Of a DNA stretch of 37,106 nt, positions 8,296 to 16,244 are shown piece after piece. The DNA is taken from NCBI GenBank assembly GCA_026195255.1, contig JAPHSS010000054.1, positions 1-37,106 on the forward strand, in the 5' to 3' direction. The notes under the pieces were generated by a model. The model was not told where the DNA came from and did not search any database. It worked only from the letters and a program-made list of their open reading frames with translations. Positions within the stretch are counted from its first letter, which is position 1. Each line of letters begins with the position of its first letter. This stretch comes from Gammaproteobacteria bacterium (GTDB lineage Bacteria; Pseudomonadota; Gammaproteobacteria; SZUA-229). A program made the position numbers and the translations under genes.

Positions 8296-8880
8296 TTGAA
8301 AATACTTTCTTCAAATGAACTTGATGATCTAAGCGATGAAGATTTAATGTTAAGTTATCGAGATGGAACTGCAGCCGCTTTTGATGTGTTATACGCCCGC
8401 CATAAAGGTGGGTTGTATCGTTATGTATTGCGCCAGTTGAATAACCGGCCAGATATTGCTAATGAGCTGTTTCAGGATATCTGGATGAAACTCATTAATG
8501 CCCGTAAAAATTACCAGGCCACTGCCAAATTTACAACCTGGTTATATCATCTTGCACATAATCGACTGGTTGATTACTGGCGTAGTGAAAAATTTATAAA
8601 AAATGATGTGTCATATGATGAGACAGGTGAGTTGTCTGATGAATATTCTGATCCGCATAAAGAACTACAGAATAGTCAGTTACAAAAAAAAATAAAACAG
8701 GCAATAGCAGAATTACCAGAAGAACAACGTAGTGCTATTTTATTAAAGGAGGAAGCATCACTGAGTTTGGCTGAAATTGCCGAAGTGACGGGTGTAAACA
8801 GAGAAACCGTTAAGAGTCGCTTACGTTATGCTATAAAACGATTGCGCGGTATATTGCATCCATTGAGGCCCGTATCATGA
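8296..8880 (+). CDS. ECF-type RNA polymerase sigma factor
   Basis: A 194-residue sigma-70 family protein of the ECF group. Region 2 spans about residues 27-95 (AFDVLYARHKGGLYRYVLRQ; DIANELFQDIWMKL; TTWLYHLAHNRLVDYWR). Region 4 spans about 137-188, with the helix-turn-helix around LSLAEIAEVTGVNRETVKSR. There is no region 1 or 3. The preferred start is TTG at 8296, since the nearest ATG (8286) is out of frame and in-frame later starts would remove conserved sequence. The stop overlaps the next ATG (8877-8880), the usual sigma/anti-sigma arrangement. It probably directs RNA polymerase to a small regulon that may include its own cluster. No clear ECF-type promoter was found upstream. Confidence 0.93.
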   Translation: MKILSSNELDDLSDEDLMLSYRDGTAAAFDVLYARHKGGLYRYVLRQLNNRPDIANELFQDIWMKLINARKNYQATAKFTTWLYHLAHNRLVDYWRSEKFIKNDVSYDETGELSDEYSDPHKELQNSQLQKKIKQAIAELPEEQRSAILLKEEASLSLAEIAEVTGVNRETVKSRLRYAIKRLRGILHPLRPVS

Positions 8881-9878
8881 GTAATAAAGACACCGAGCAG
8901 AATAAACTTGATCAGGATAAAACTGACCAGAAAGAAGTTGACCAGGTAAAAGTGGGCCAGGAAAAAGTGGATCAGGAAAAAATTTATAAGGATGAAGAAT
9001 TTATAACACTCCATAAAGAATATCAGTCAGTGTCTACCGAGATGCCTGCTGAGTCTACTGATTCAAATATCTTACGTGCAGCCCATTCAGCGCTAAATTC
9101 ACAAGATGAAAAAAATCATAAAATTGTTACCGTTAAACCCCGAAAAGTTAATAAACATGCCTGGTATGTGCCTGTATCGTATGTGGCAATTATTGTAATA
9201 AGTTTAAGTGTCTTTTTGAAACTGGCATTTGAAACAGAACTCATAGAAATAGAGCCAAATGGCGCAGGTTTTGCTGAAGAGTCCTTTTTGCTCGAAGTAG
9301 ACAGATCCTATTCGGACAAACAGGATAAGTCACTTAGTGAACAAGAAATAAGCATTGAAAGTCTTCAGCGACAGAAAACTGAATTGCAGGCAGCGCGTTC
9401 AGATGAGATGTCGAGACTAAAAAGAAAACAAAGAGCGGCATCTGAAAAAAATGTACAGTTGCAACATCAAGCTGCTTCAGCATCTCTGGCGACACCGGCC
9501 CCGCTTAAAAGCGAAGCAGTGAAGGAAAACGCCGCAGCAGCTGAAATCGTGTCACCAAAGGCGCTAATGTCGTTACCCGCTGACGAGTCAAAATCTGTAA
9601 TGGATTCAGCTGCAGAAGTAGAATCAGAATCAGGCTGGAAACCGCAGTCGCTAATTGAGAAAATGCCCATAGAGGCTGAAAATGAGAGGCAAATGGAACA
9701 GATAAGTGAATTGGTAAGGTTATTCGAAAACAGGCAGCTTGAGAAGCTCAGGAAAGCCCTGCTGGTTTATAGAAAGTCTTATCCATATAATAAAGAAACA
9801 GATCTTCTGCCTCAGGCGATACAGGAGCAGGAAAAACGCTGGTTAGCAGAGAAAGAAGTCAAATCCTCACATAATTAA
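8877..9878 (+). CDS. Single-pass membrane protein, candidate anti-sigma factor
   Basis: A 333-residue protein coupled to the ECF gene by ATGA. Residues 8-35 are a charged low-complexity run with repeated DQ-K/E units (LDQDK, VDQVK, VDQEK). A short helix follows (about 63-75, SNILRAAHSALN), then one membrane helix at about 95-117. The rest (about 120-333) is a helical, Glu/Lys/Gln/Ala-rich periplasmic part with probable coiled coil at about 155-200. No zinc-binding HxxxCxxC anti-sigma motif is present. Position, overlap and topology support a sigma-sequestering role with a periplasmic sensor, but no known anti-sigma domain was recognised. Confidence 0.6.
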   Translation: MSNKDTEQNKLDQDKTDQKEVDQVKVGQEKVDQEKIYKDEEFITLHKEYQSVSTEMPAESTDSNILRAAHSALNSQDEKNHKIVTVKPRKVNKHAWYVPVSYVAIIVISLSVFLKLAFETELIEIEPNGAGFAEESFLLEVDRSYSDKQDKSLSEQEISIESLQRQKTELQAARSDEMSRLKRKQRAASEKNVQLQHQAASASLATPAPLKSEAVKENAAAAEIVSPKALMSLPADESKSVMDSAAEVESESGWKPQSLIEKMPIEAENERQMEQISELVRLFENRQLEKLRKALLVYRKSYPYNKETDLLPQAIQEQEKRWLAEKEVKSSHN

Positions 9879-9952
9879 TGGATTAGACCTAATGCGGAGA
9901 ATCCAATTCTAAGCTAGTATTATGCAACGGTTGCCCGAACCCATAGCAAAAA

Positions 9953-9959
9953 GGGGGGG
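9953..9959 (+). other. G7 homopolymer tract upstream of fecR-like gene
   Basis: A run of seven G residues lies 30 bp before the ATG at 9989, in the 110-bp spacer after the candidate anti-sigma gene. Slippage here could alter promoter spacing or the leader. There is no evidence of variation from a single sequence. Confidence 0.4.
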
Positions 9960-9988
9960 CTAAAAGATATATTCAGGAAAGGTTACTA

Positions 9989-10783
9989 ATGAAATTAACT
10001 AAGTTGACGGGCATTTTACTCGTTTCATCATCACTTCTATTTCAATCTGCATTACAGGCTGAAAACTTCAGAGCCCGAATTGTTAAAGTTCAGGGTGAGG
10101 TATATGTTGTCAATTCAGAAGGTGATAAAAGAGAGCCTGAGAAAAAACAATTTCTGGTTAATAGTAATGAAACGGTTGTCACTAGCAAAGAGAGCAGGGC
10201 AGTCATACAGTTTGAAGATGGTGCTATGTCGGTGCTTGATGAGAAAAGTAGCTTGAGGGTTGAGCAATCAGGCTGGTTATCTCAACTGGGTGGTAAAATT
10301 TATTATGTCTTTAGAAAAGTCATCGGCAAGAAAAAGCCAAAGAAAGTACGCACCAGGTTTGCCACTATTGGTATCCGTGGCACAACCTTTATCGTTGATG
10401 CTGAAGAGGCCAGTCAGCAGGTTGCATTACAGGAAGGCAAACTAAACCTTGAGTCTCCAGGTGATGACTACGAGATTCATAAAGCAGTATCAGACACGCA
10501 AGATTTCGCGGCCTTTAAACAGCAGGCAGCGCAACGCCAACAGGAGCTTGATGATGAGTTTAGTGATTACAAGCAAAACATAGGCGAAGAGTTTATAGAA
10601 TATAAAAAGAGTTTTGATTTAGAGGCGAATAAAGTCGTTAGCTTTAACGGTAATCGTGTAGACGAAAATACATTAGATAAAAACTGGGAATCATCGTTTG
10701 ACGATTTTGCTGAATTCTCAAAAGACTATATCGATGCCTATAAAGAGTTTGAACAATCGTCACAATCAGACAGTATTAATTAA
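9989..10783 (+). CDS. Secreted FecR-domain protein
   Basis: A 264-residue exported protein. The signal peptide (1-24, ending ALQA) is followed by a FecR domain (about 28-155): RIVKVQGEVYV, an insert, then AVIQFEDGAMSVLDEKSSLRV and the typical FATIGIRGTTFIV with VALQEGKLNL. The C-terminal 100 residues are acidic and helical. Classical FecR spans the inner membrane and controls an ECF factor; this one has a cleavable signal and no other membrane helix, so it is probably a periplasmic or surface member. Being the last gene behind an ECF sigma factor suggests that it senses or responds in the same pathway. The ribosome site aggaaagg precedes the ATG. Confidence 0.87.
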   Translation: MKLTKLTGILLVSSSLLFQSALQAENFRARIVKVQGEVYVVNSEGDKREPEKKQFLVNSNETVVTSKESRAVIQFEDGAMSVLDEKSSLRVEQSGWLSQLGGKIYYVFRKVIGKKKPKKVRTRFATIGIRGTTFIVDAEEASQQVALQEGKLNLESPGDDYEIHKAVSDTQDFAAFKQQAAQRQQELDDEFSDYKQNIGEEFIEYKKSFDLEANKVVSFNGNRVDENTLDKNWESSFDDFAEFSKDYIDAYKEFEQSSQSDSIN

Positions 10784-10812
10784 TAATTAGTTTTTTTTCT
10801 GTAAAAATACAA

Positions 10813-10994
10813 CCTGCTGTGGCACATCTCCCTCGGGGAAAGGTCTCGTTTTTTGAGCCCTGTCCCCTTGACCGATACCACTATCTGCTGACAGTGTAGT
10901 TAGCCGACTCCGTACAACTCTTGGTGGTTTAGGTTAAGGGGACAGAGCACTAAAAGGCGGCGGTCTTTCCCCGAGGGAGATGTTCCACAACAGG
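10813..10994. repeat. Dispersed repeat, copy B (full 182-bp MITE-like form)
   Basis: The best preserved copy. The terminal inverted repeats are 30 bp and match at 28 positions (10813-10842 and 10965-10994), reading from the ends cctg(c/t)tgtgg(c/a)acatctccc, then tcggggaaag. Inside, ccctgtcccctt at 10858 faces aaggggaca at 10936, and the centre is gctgacagtgtagtta. It has no coding capacity. It sits between the convergent FecR-domain and desulfhydrase-family genes, where it could also fold as a long hairpin in both transcripts. No clear target-site duplication was seen. Confidence 0.85.
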
Positions 10995-11016
10995 GCACAA
11001 AACTTCTGGCTTAGTT

Positions 11017-11937
11017 TTAAATTTTTAAAGATTGATAAAGTTGAGGAAAACCCCGTAAGCCCTGTAAACCTCCTCCGTGTATAGCTAAAATTCTTGTGCC
11101 TGGCTTGAAATAATCCAGCTTAAGCAGATCTAAAATTCCCCATAACATTTTTCCGCTATACACAGGTTCCAGTTGAATGTTGTGTTTCAGTTTAAAATTT
11201 ATAATAAACTCATCAAGTTCAGGTGATGTTTTTGCAAAGCCACCAAAGTGGTAATGGTGATTGATTTCCCATGTTGTGGAGTCAGATTTTTCAATTAAAC
11301 TCTCTTTTATTTCGTTATCGAGCTGCGGGTTTTTCATTACAGCAAAACCTAAATATTTAGTCTCAGCTATTTTGTTGTTTTGAATAAGTGAGCTTAACAT
11401 TGTGCCGCTACCAACTTCACAACAGATTACGTCATACTTATCATCTAACTCATCTAATAATTCAGCGCAGCCTTTCATTCCGGCTGAATTATTTCCACCT
11501 TCAGGTATTAAATAAAAATCACCAAACGCCTGTTTTAAATTATTAAGAAACTCAATGCTGGTTTTTTGCTTATATTCCAGACGTGAAATGAATTTAAGTT
11601 GCATGCCCCAGTGCTGCATATCCTGCAAACAGGGGTTAAGGTGTTTAGGTGCCTCGCCACGAATTATACCAATGGTTTTAAGGTTTAACTGGTTGCCCGC
11701 CGCAGCCAGTGCGTGCAAGTGATTTGAATATGCGCCACCAAAACTCAGTAATGTATCTTGCTGTTTTTTTTCAGCATCAAGAAGATTGTGTTTTAATTTT
11801 CGCCATTTATTTCCTTGTATAACAGGATGAATTAACTCATCACGCTTAATAAATAATTTAATATTTTTGCTGTCTAAAAGTTGATTATGTATTTGTGTAA
11901 TCGGGGAGGGGAGATTGAGACTTGTTAAAGATTTCAC
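11017..11937 (-). CDS. PLP-dependent D-cysteine desulfhydrase / ACC deaminase family protein
   Basis: A 306-residue fold-type II PLP enzyme. The lysine expected to hold PLP is K44 in GNKWRKLKHNL, followed by LSFGGAYSNHLHALAAAG (about 64-81), which contacts the cofactor and substrate. The C-terminal phosphate/glycine region shows YSGKMLWGILDLL and HGGGLQGLRG. The family includes ACC deaminase, D-cysteine desulfhydrase (DcyD) and close homologues of unproven substrate; the sequence does not decide between them. A role in D-cysteine breakdown to pyruvate, sulfide and ammonia is a reasonable default. It is a single gene with repeat B at its 3' side. Confidence 0.88.
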   Translation of the reverse strand: MKSLTSLNLPSPITQIHNQLLDSKNIKLFIKRDELIHPVIQGNKWRKLKHNLLDAEKKQQDTLLSFGGAYSNHLHALAAAGNQLNLKTIGIIRGEAPKHLNPCLQDMQHWGMQLKFISRLEYKQKTSIEFLNNLKQAFGDFYLIPEGGNNSAGMKGCAELLDELDDKYDVICCEVGSGTMLSSLIQNNKIAETKYLGFAVMKNPQLDNEIKESLIEKSDSTTWEINHHYHFGGFAKTSPELDEFIINFKLKHNIQLEPVYSGKMLWGILDLLKLDYFKPGTRILAIHGGGLQGLRGFPQLYQSLKI

Positions 11938-11950
11938 GAATTTTTCAATT

Positions 11951-11976
11951 ACAGATACACCTGATGGTGCATCTGT
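11951..11976 (-). terminator. Hairpin, possible weak terminator
   Basis: acagatacacc (11951-11961) pairs with ggtgcatctgt (11966-11976), 10 of 11 positions, loop tgat. It lies just beyond the stop of the minus-strand gene at 12006. The following minus-strand sequence (aattgaaaaatt) lacks a real U-tract, so termination is uncertain. Confidence 0.4.
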
Positions 11977-12005
11977 ATGTTATTAATGCTCGAATTGATG
12001 TGTTT

Positions 12006-12497
12006 TTATTTTGCAACCACATGTATAACTGATGAGTATTCAAAATAAACGGTGCGATCATCATAAACCCAGCGGCTAATCGGGGGTTGCCCAACAGAAG
12101 GAATAATTTCAGCAGGTCGGCCTAATTCATTCTCTACTTTGTCAGTTGTCATGCCGCGACGTGGGAAGTCGAGTATTCTTACGGCTGCTACCTGTGGTGC
12201 GTCGTTAATATTAAGTACATCGCCTTGCTGCATAGTTTCTGTCTCTACTTTGCTGGCAGGCTCAGGCGTGTCCTGCGAATCTGTTTGCACGATACCAACA
12301 GGCTCGACGATTTCTTCATGCATCACCGGCTGCTCATTTTCATGTTGTTGTACAGGCATAGATTGCGCTGTGGCAGGCTCTTCTGTTATCACCTTTTCTG
12401 TTTCAGTGTCATCTGCCCATGGGCTACTCGCCATGACCTGTGTACTGAAGAACGCCAGTATTATTAGACCTGCTGATTTCAAGGAATTGTTTTTCAT
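12006..12497 (-). CDS. Secreted hypothetical protein with SmpA/BamE-like C-terminus
   Basis: A 163-residue exported protein with a signal peptide (1-23, ending VMA). A Pro/Glu/Thr/Gln-rich linker with no predicted fold follows (about 27-95). The compact C-terminal segment (about 105-163) contains RRGMTTDKVENELGRP, RWVYDD and FEYSSVIHVV. This GMxxxxVxxxLGxP plus W-Y-D strand pattern is like the SmpA/OmlA (BamE) fold, but it is short and the family call is tentative. There is no lipobox. It lies between srkA and the desulfhydrase-family gene on the same strand. The function is unknown. Confidence 0.65.
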   Translation of the reverse strand: MKNNSLKSAGLIILAFFSTQVMASSPWADDTETEKVITEEPATAQSMPVQQHENEQPVMHEEIVEPVGIVQTDSQDTPEPASKVETETMQQGDVLNINDAPQVAAVRILDFPRRGMTTDKVENELGRPAEIIPSVGQPPISRWVYDDRTVYFEYSSVIHVVAK

Positions 12498-12617
12498 TGT
12501 GCTTCGCCATTATCTCTTTTCATAGATTCTAGCCTTTTTTCATAAAAAATACAGGTGCTTAGCCTTAATAATTCATGGGTTTTCGAGAAATGTGAGTTAT
12601 TTTGCTTATCTTATCGC

Positions 12618-13619
12618 TTATAAGTGCAGGTTTTCACTTTCCTGAAGCAGAGAAAATTGTTCACGTAACTCAAGAATATGTTGTTCCCAGTAGTTTGGGG
12701 TATTAAACCAGGGGAAGTTTAACGGGAAAGTAGGGTCTGTCCAACGTTTAGCCAGCCAGCTTGAGTAATGCATTAAACGCAAAGTACGTAAAGGCTCAAC
12801 CAGGCGTAATTCAGCGGGATTGAGTTCAGCGAATTCGAAATAACCGTCTAACACATGGTTGAGCTGTTGCTGTTGTTCGTTTCTGTCACCAGAGAGCAAC
12901 ATCCATAAATCCTGTATCGCAGGGCCACTTCGGCAGTCATCAAAATCTACAAAGTGGGGGCCCCTGTCGGTCCATAGAATGTTACCACTGTGGCAATCAC
13001 CATGTAGACGTATATTGCTAACTGAGGCGTTGTTAAATCGCGGTTTAAGGAGCTCTATCAGGTCAGCGCTCAGCGTTTGATAAGCTTCCAGTAGGTAATC
13101 GGGGATAAAGTTGTTTGTTAATAAGAAATCGGCACTGTCTATGGCATAGGCTTCAACAGAGATACTCGGTCGACTAGTAAATGAGCTGCTTGCTCCTACC
13201 AGGTGTATACGCCCCAGCATTCGCCCAATCCATTCCAGGTGTTCTACGTTATCAAGCTCTGCGGTGCGTCCGCCCCTTTGAGGGTAAAGTGCAAACCTGT
13301 AGTTCCTGTAATTAAGCAGACTTTGCTGATTGAACTGTAACGGCGCCACAACAGGAATTTCCAGTTCTGATAATTCAGTCGTGAAATCGTGTTCTTCCTG
13401 AATTTGTTCATTGCTCCAGCGATTGGGGCGGTAATATTTGCCGATTATTTTCGGCGCGAATTCCGAACCTTCTTCGAGGCCAATCTGATATACCCTGTTT
13501 TCATAAGAGTTTAATGCAAAGATGCGTGCATCGCTTTGCAAACCCAGCGATTCCACTGAGTCGATAATCAGGGTGGGGTCAAGGGCTGCAAAATCGTGTG
13601 AGGGAATAGAAGAGTCCAT
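12618..13619 (-). CDS. srkA: Stress response kinase A (SrkA/RdoA/YihE)
   Basis: A 333-residue Ser/Thr kinase with an aminoglycoside-phosphotransferase-like fold. N-terminal ATP-site sequence: ALNSYENRVYQIG (about 35-47) and KIIGKYYRPNRWSNEQIQEEH (about 58-78). The catalytic loop is LHGDCHSGNILW (about 208-219) and the metal site is FVDFDDCRSGPAIQDLW (about 227-243). The length and motif order fit SrkA, which in E. coli protects against stress-induced death and Cpx-linked damage. In many genomes it is next to dsbA; here it is not. The identification is secure, the physiological role is known only from E. coli. Confidence 0.93.
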   Translation of the reverse strand: MDSSIPSHDFAALDPTLIIDSVESLGLQSDARIFALNSYENRVYQIGLEEGSEFAPKIIGKYYRPNRWSNEQIQEEHDFTTELSELEIPVVAPLQFNQQSLLNYRNYRFALYPQRGGRTAELDNVEHLEWIGRMLGRIHLVGASSSFTSRPSISVEAYAIDSADFLLTNNFIPDYLLEAYQTLSADLIELLKPRFNNASVSNIRLHGDCHSGNILWTDRGPHFVDFDDCRSGPAIQDLWMLLSGDRNEQQQQLNHVLDGYFEFAELNPAELRLVEPLRTLRLMHYSSWLAKRWTDPTFPLNFPWFNTPNYWEQHILELREQFSLLQESENLHL

Positions 13620-13652
13620 AATGGTAAGCTGAATCCCTGTTGGTGGGTATAA

Positions 13653-13689
13653 GGTTTGTTGCCGAGAATAAAATCGACAGCAACAAACC
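13653..13689 (-). terminator. Stem-loop after fabAB
   Basis: ggtttgttgc (13653-13662) and gcaacaaacc (13680-13689) are a perfect 10-bp inverted repeat with a 17-nt loop. It lies 16 bp beyond the fabB stop. On the minus strand it is followed by ttatacc, a poor U-tract. It probably ends or stabilises the fabA-fabB message. Confidence 0.5.
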
Positions 13690-13705
13690 CTGACACACGG
13701 CAGAT

Positions 13706-14923
13706 TTAGTCGTTGTATTTACTCAATACAAGGCAGGCATTCGTGCCACCAAAACCAAAGTTATTGGTGAGGACGTTATTTAGTTCAGCGTTATCTACAC
13801 GTTCTGTCACCAGTGGCATGCCAGCTACCTGTTCATCCAGATTTTCAACATTGGCTGAAGCCTGAATAAACCTGTTCTGCATCATTAACAGGCAGTAGAT
13901 GGCTTCCTGAACGCCAGCAGCACCCAGTGAATGACCACATAGTGATTTACTTGAGCTAAACGGTGGTACATTGTCACCAAAAACTTCCTTGATAGCGCCG
14001 GTTTCAGCTACATCACCCACAGGTGTGCTAGTGCCGTGAGTATTAATGTAATCAACAGGGCCTTTAACAGTTGAAAGTGCCATTTGCATACAGCGAACAG
14101 CGCCCTCACCTGAAGGTGCCACCATGTCATGACCATCTGATGTGGCGCCATAACCGGTTAGTTCAGCATAAATGGTAGCACCGCGAGCTTTTGCGTGTTC
14201 AAGCTCTTCTAAAACAACTACGCCACCACCACCGGCAATAACAAAACCATCACGATCAGCATCATAACTGCGAGAAGCTTTATTAGGTGTTTCGTTATAC
14301 TTCGAAGAGAGTGCGCCCATGCCATCAAACAACATGCTCATTGCCCAGTGTTCTTCTTCGCCACCACCGGCAAAAACGATATCCTGCTTACCTAACTGAA
14401 TTTGCTCCATGGCATTGCCAATGCAATGCGTGCCTGTGGCACAGGCCGAGCTAATTGAGTAGTTAAGGCCTTTGATTTTAAAAGGTGTTGCGAGGCAGGC
14501 CGAAACCGTACTGGACATAGTGCGAGGCACCATATAAGGCCCTACGCGGCGAATACCTTTCTCACGAAGTATGTCAGCAGCCAGTACCTGGTTTTCAGGC
14601 GAGCCGCCACCCGAGCCCATAATCAGGCCGGTTCGTGGGTTTGAAACCAGTTCATCTGGTAATCCCGCATCTTCAATCGCCTGTTTCATCGCCACATAGG
14701 TGTAAGCCGCAGCATCACCCATAAAACGTTTTACCTTGCGATCAATATGTTCATTTAAATCAATATCAATAGAACCTGCGACATGGCTACGCATACCCAT
14801 TTCTTTGTATTTTTCTTGAAATTTTATGCCAGAGCGGCCTTCACGTAGTGACTCTGTTACGGATTGCTTGTCATTTCCCAGACAGGAGACAATACCAAAT
14901 CCAGTTATTACAACTCGTTTCAT
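13706..14923 (-). CDS. fabB: 3-oxoacyl-ACP synthase I (KAS I)
   Basis: A 405-residue condensing enzyme of type II fatty acid synthesis. The Cys-His-His triad is visible: C161 in [15 protein letters not shown]296 in [11 protein letters not shown], and H331 in [11 protein letters not shown]. The length equals E. coli FabB (406). It elongates the cis-3-decenoyl-ACP made by FabA and so is needed for unsaturated fatty acids. It follows fabA by 11 bp on the same strand, giving the usual fabA-fabB operon. Pairing with fabA supports FabB rather than FabF. Confidence 0.97.
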   Translation of the reverse strand: MKRVVITGFGIVSCLGNDKQSVTESLREGRSGIKFQEKYKEMGMRSHVAGSIDIDLNEHIDRKVKRFMGDAAAYTYVAMKQAIEDAGLPDELVSNPRTGLIMGSGGGSPENQVLAADILREKGIRRVGPYMVPRTMSSTVSACLATPFKIKGLNYSISSACATGTHCIGNAMEQIQLGKQDIVFAGGGEEEHWAMSMLFDGMGALSSKYNETPNKASRSYDADRDGFVIAGGGGVVVLEELEHAKARGATIYAELTGYGATSDGHDMVAPSGEGAVRCMQMALSTVKGPVDYINTHGTSTPVGDVAETGAIKEVFGDNVPPFSSSKSLCGHSLGAAGVQEAIYCLLMMQNRFIQASANVENLDEQVAGMPLVTERVDNAELNNVLTNNFGFGGTNACLVLSKYND

Positions 14924-14934
14924 TTAATACGTAC

Positions 14935-15453
14935 CTAAAAATCTTCTGTTGAGCTAAACAGGCCAACTCTAAGCCCTTTAGCGGAGTAAATTTCGCGCCC
15001 ATCAACCTTGACCACGCCATCTGCAATACCCAATATTAAACCACGGGCAATTACACGTTTGATATTAATCTGGTAACTTACTTTTCCAGCACTGGGTAGA
15101 ACCTGGCCAGTAAATTTAACTTCACCTACACCCAGTGCCCGGCCGCGGCCAGGGTGACCTTTCCAGCCTAGATAAAAACCAACAAGTTGCCACATGGCGT
15201 CTAACCCAAGGCAGCCTGGCATGACCGGATCGCCGGGAAAGTGGCATTCAAAAAACCATAAGTCCGGATTGATATCTAATTCAGCATGAATTTCGCCCTT
15301 ATCAAACTCACCACCGTTCTCAGAAATATGCATGATACGGTCCATCATGAGCATATTATCGACCGGAAGTTGCGCGTTACCAGGGCCAAATAATTCGCCA
15401 TGGCCGCATTTAAGAAGTTCTTCCCTGGTGTATGAGCTTTGTTTATTCGTCAT
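14935..15453 (-). CDS. fabA: 3-hydroxydecanoyl-ACP dehydratase/isomerase
   Basis: A 172-residue hot-dog-fold enzyme, the same length as E. coli FabA. The catalytic pair is H71 in [13 protein letters not shown] and D85 in [12 protein letters not shown]. It dehydrates 3-hydroxydecanoyl-ACP and isomerises trans-2- to cis-3-decenoyl-ACP, the branch point for unsaturated fatty acids. It is the first gene of the fabA-fabB operon; transcription starts in the 15454-15570 spacer. I did not find a convincing FabR or FadR operator there. Confidence 0.97.
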   Translation of the reverse strand: MTNKQSSYTREELLKCGHGELFGPGNAQLPVDNMLMMDRIMHISENGGEFDKGEIHAELDINPDLWFFECHFPGDPVMPGCLGLDAMWQLVGFYLGWKGHPGRGRALGVGEVKFTGQVLPSAGKVSYQINIKRVIARGLILGIADGVVKVDGREIYSAKGLRVGLFSSTEDF

Positions 15454-15567
15454 TGCTTAATTTGGCCTTCGGCTGGTTACATTGTTGTTTCGGGAGGGAA
15501 TTGTAACGGAAATAAGTTGATGATGGTATGGCTGATAAGAGGCGATTAAGAGTATTTGTCATATGTC

Positions 15568-15598
15568 AAAAATTAAGCCCTGAATAACAGGGCTTAAT
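15568..15598 (-). terminator. Rho-independent terminator of DUF4426 gene
   Basis: attaagccctg (15572-15582) and cagggcttaat (15588-15598) form a perfect 11-bp stem with loop aataa. Read on the minus strand it is followed by a short U-run (positions 15571-15568), 25 bp after the stop of the minus-strand gene at 15623. It separates that gene from fabA. Confidence 0.8.
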
Positions 15599-15622
15599 AA
15601 CTGCTTTTGGAGTAATAAATCT

Positions 15623-16072
15623 TTAGTCGGTATAAAACTTTTGACTAAATTTAAATTTGGCCACCAGTGACTCACCAGCAGGGGTCGCCTGGATATCAAA
15701 CTTTAATGTTTCGCGGTTAGAAACCTGCGACTGGGCCAGATAATAGATAGCTTCACCATCGTGTATTTCTTTGAACTCCAGATCTTTTATCTGACCTGTT
15801 AAATTACTGGCAAAACCGCTTATTTTGGCTTTTACAGGCCTGGTCACGTCACCATCTTTTTTCTGAACCGTGATATTAACAACCATGCGGTTATTACGTC
15901 GTGTCAGTGAATATGCTTTGGCTATTTCAGGCGTTAAAGTGTCACTACGGAAAGCGTTGTAATGAATTACATAGTTGCCAAATTCTTTAGCGTTTTCTGC
16001 ATTGATAACACCGGAAAACAGAGTGAAAAACAACATTAATACACTGATAATAGTTTTTTTATATTGGGTCAT
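15623..16072 (-). CDS. DUF4426 family periplasmic protein
   Basis: A 149-residue exported protein with a signal peptide (about 1-25, ending INA) and a single small beta domain. The pattern FGNYVIHYNAFRSDTLTPEIAKAY, then NRMVVNITVQ and a closing FKFSQKFY is that of DUF4426, a family of unknown function common in gammaproteobacteria. It has its own terminator and is divergent from the HDOD gene. No partner gene gives a hint of its role. Confidence 0.85.
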   Translation of the reverse strand: MTQYKKTIISVLMLFFTLFSGVINAENAKEFGNYVIHYNAFRSDTLTPEIAKAYSLTRRNNRMVVNITVQKKDGDVTRPVKAKISGFASNLTGQIKDLEFKEIHDGEAIYYLAQSQVSNRETLKFDIQATPAGESLVAKFKFSQKFYTD

Positions 16073-16244
16073 ATTTATATTCTCTCTAACGGGGATATTA
16101 GGACTATACAGACACTATAGACTAAAAAAAGAAGATTTGCCCTGTTTTAAAATGTGGAGATTATTTTTAGTAAAATCATAAAGATATTACAGATCTGTGC
16201 TATTTTTATTACAATCAAACTAACAGTTAAAAAGAAAGAATACA

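Noticed and set aside
9879-9988. c-di-GMP or other riboswitch before the FecR-domain gene
   Set aside because: Only short dyads (agaat/attct) are present; no known aptamer core was recognised.
12139-12525. Plus-strand open frame rich in Cys and Ser
   Set aside because: It is antisense to the secreted protein at 12006-12497; its Cys/Ser content mirrors the Gln/Thr/Ala codons of the real gene.
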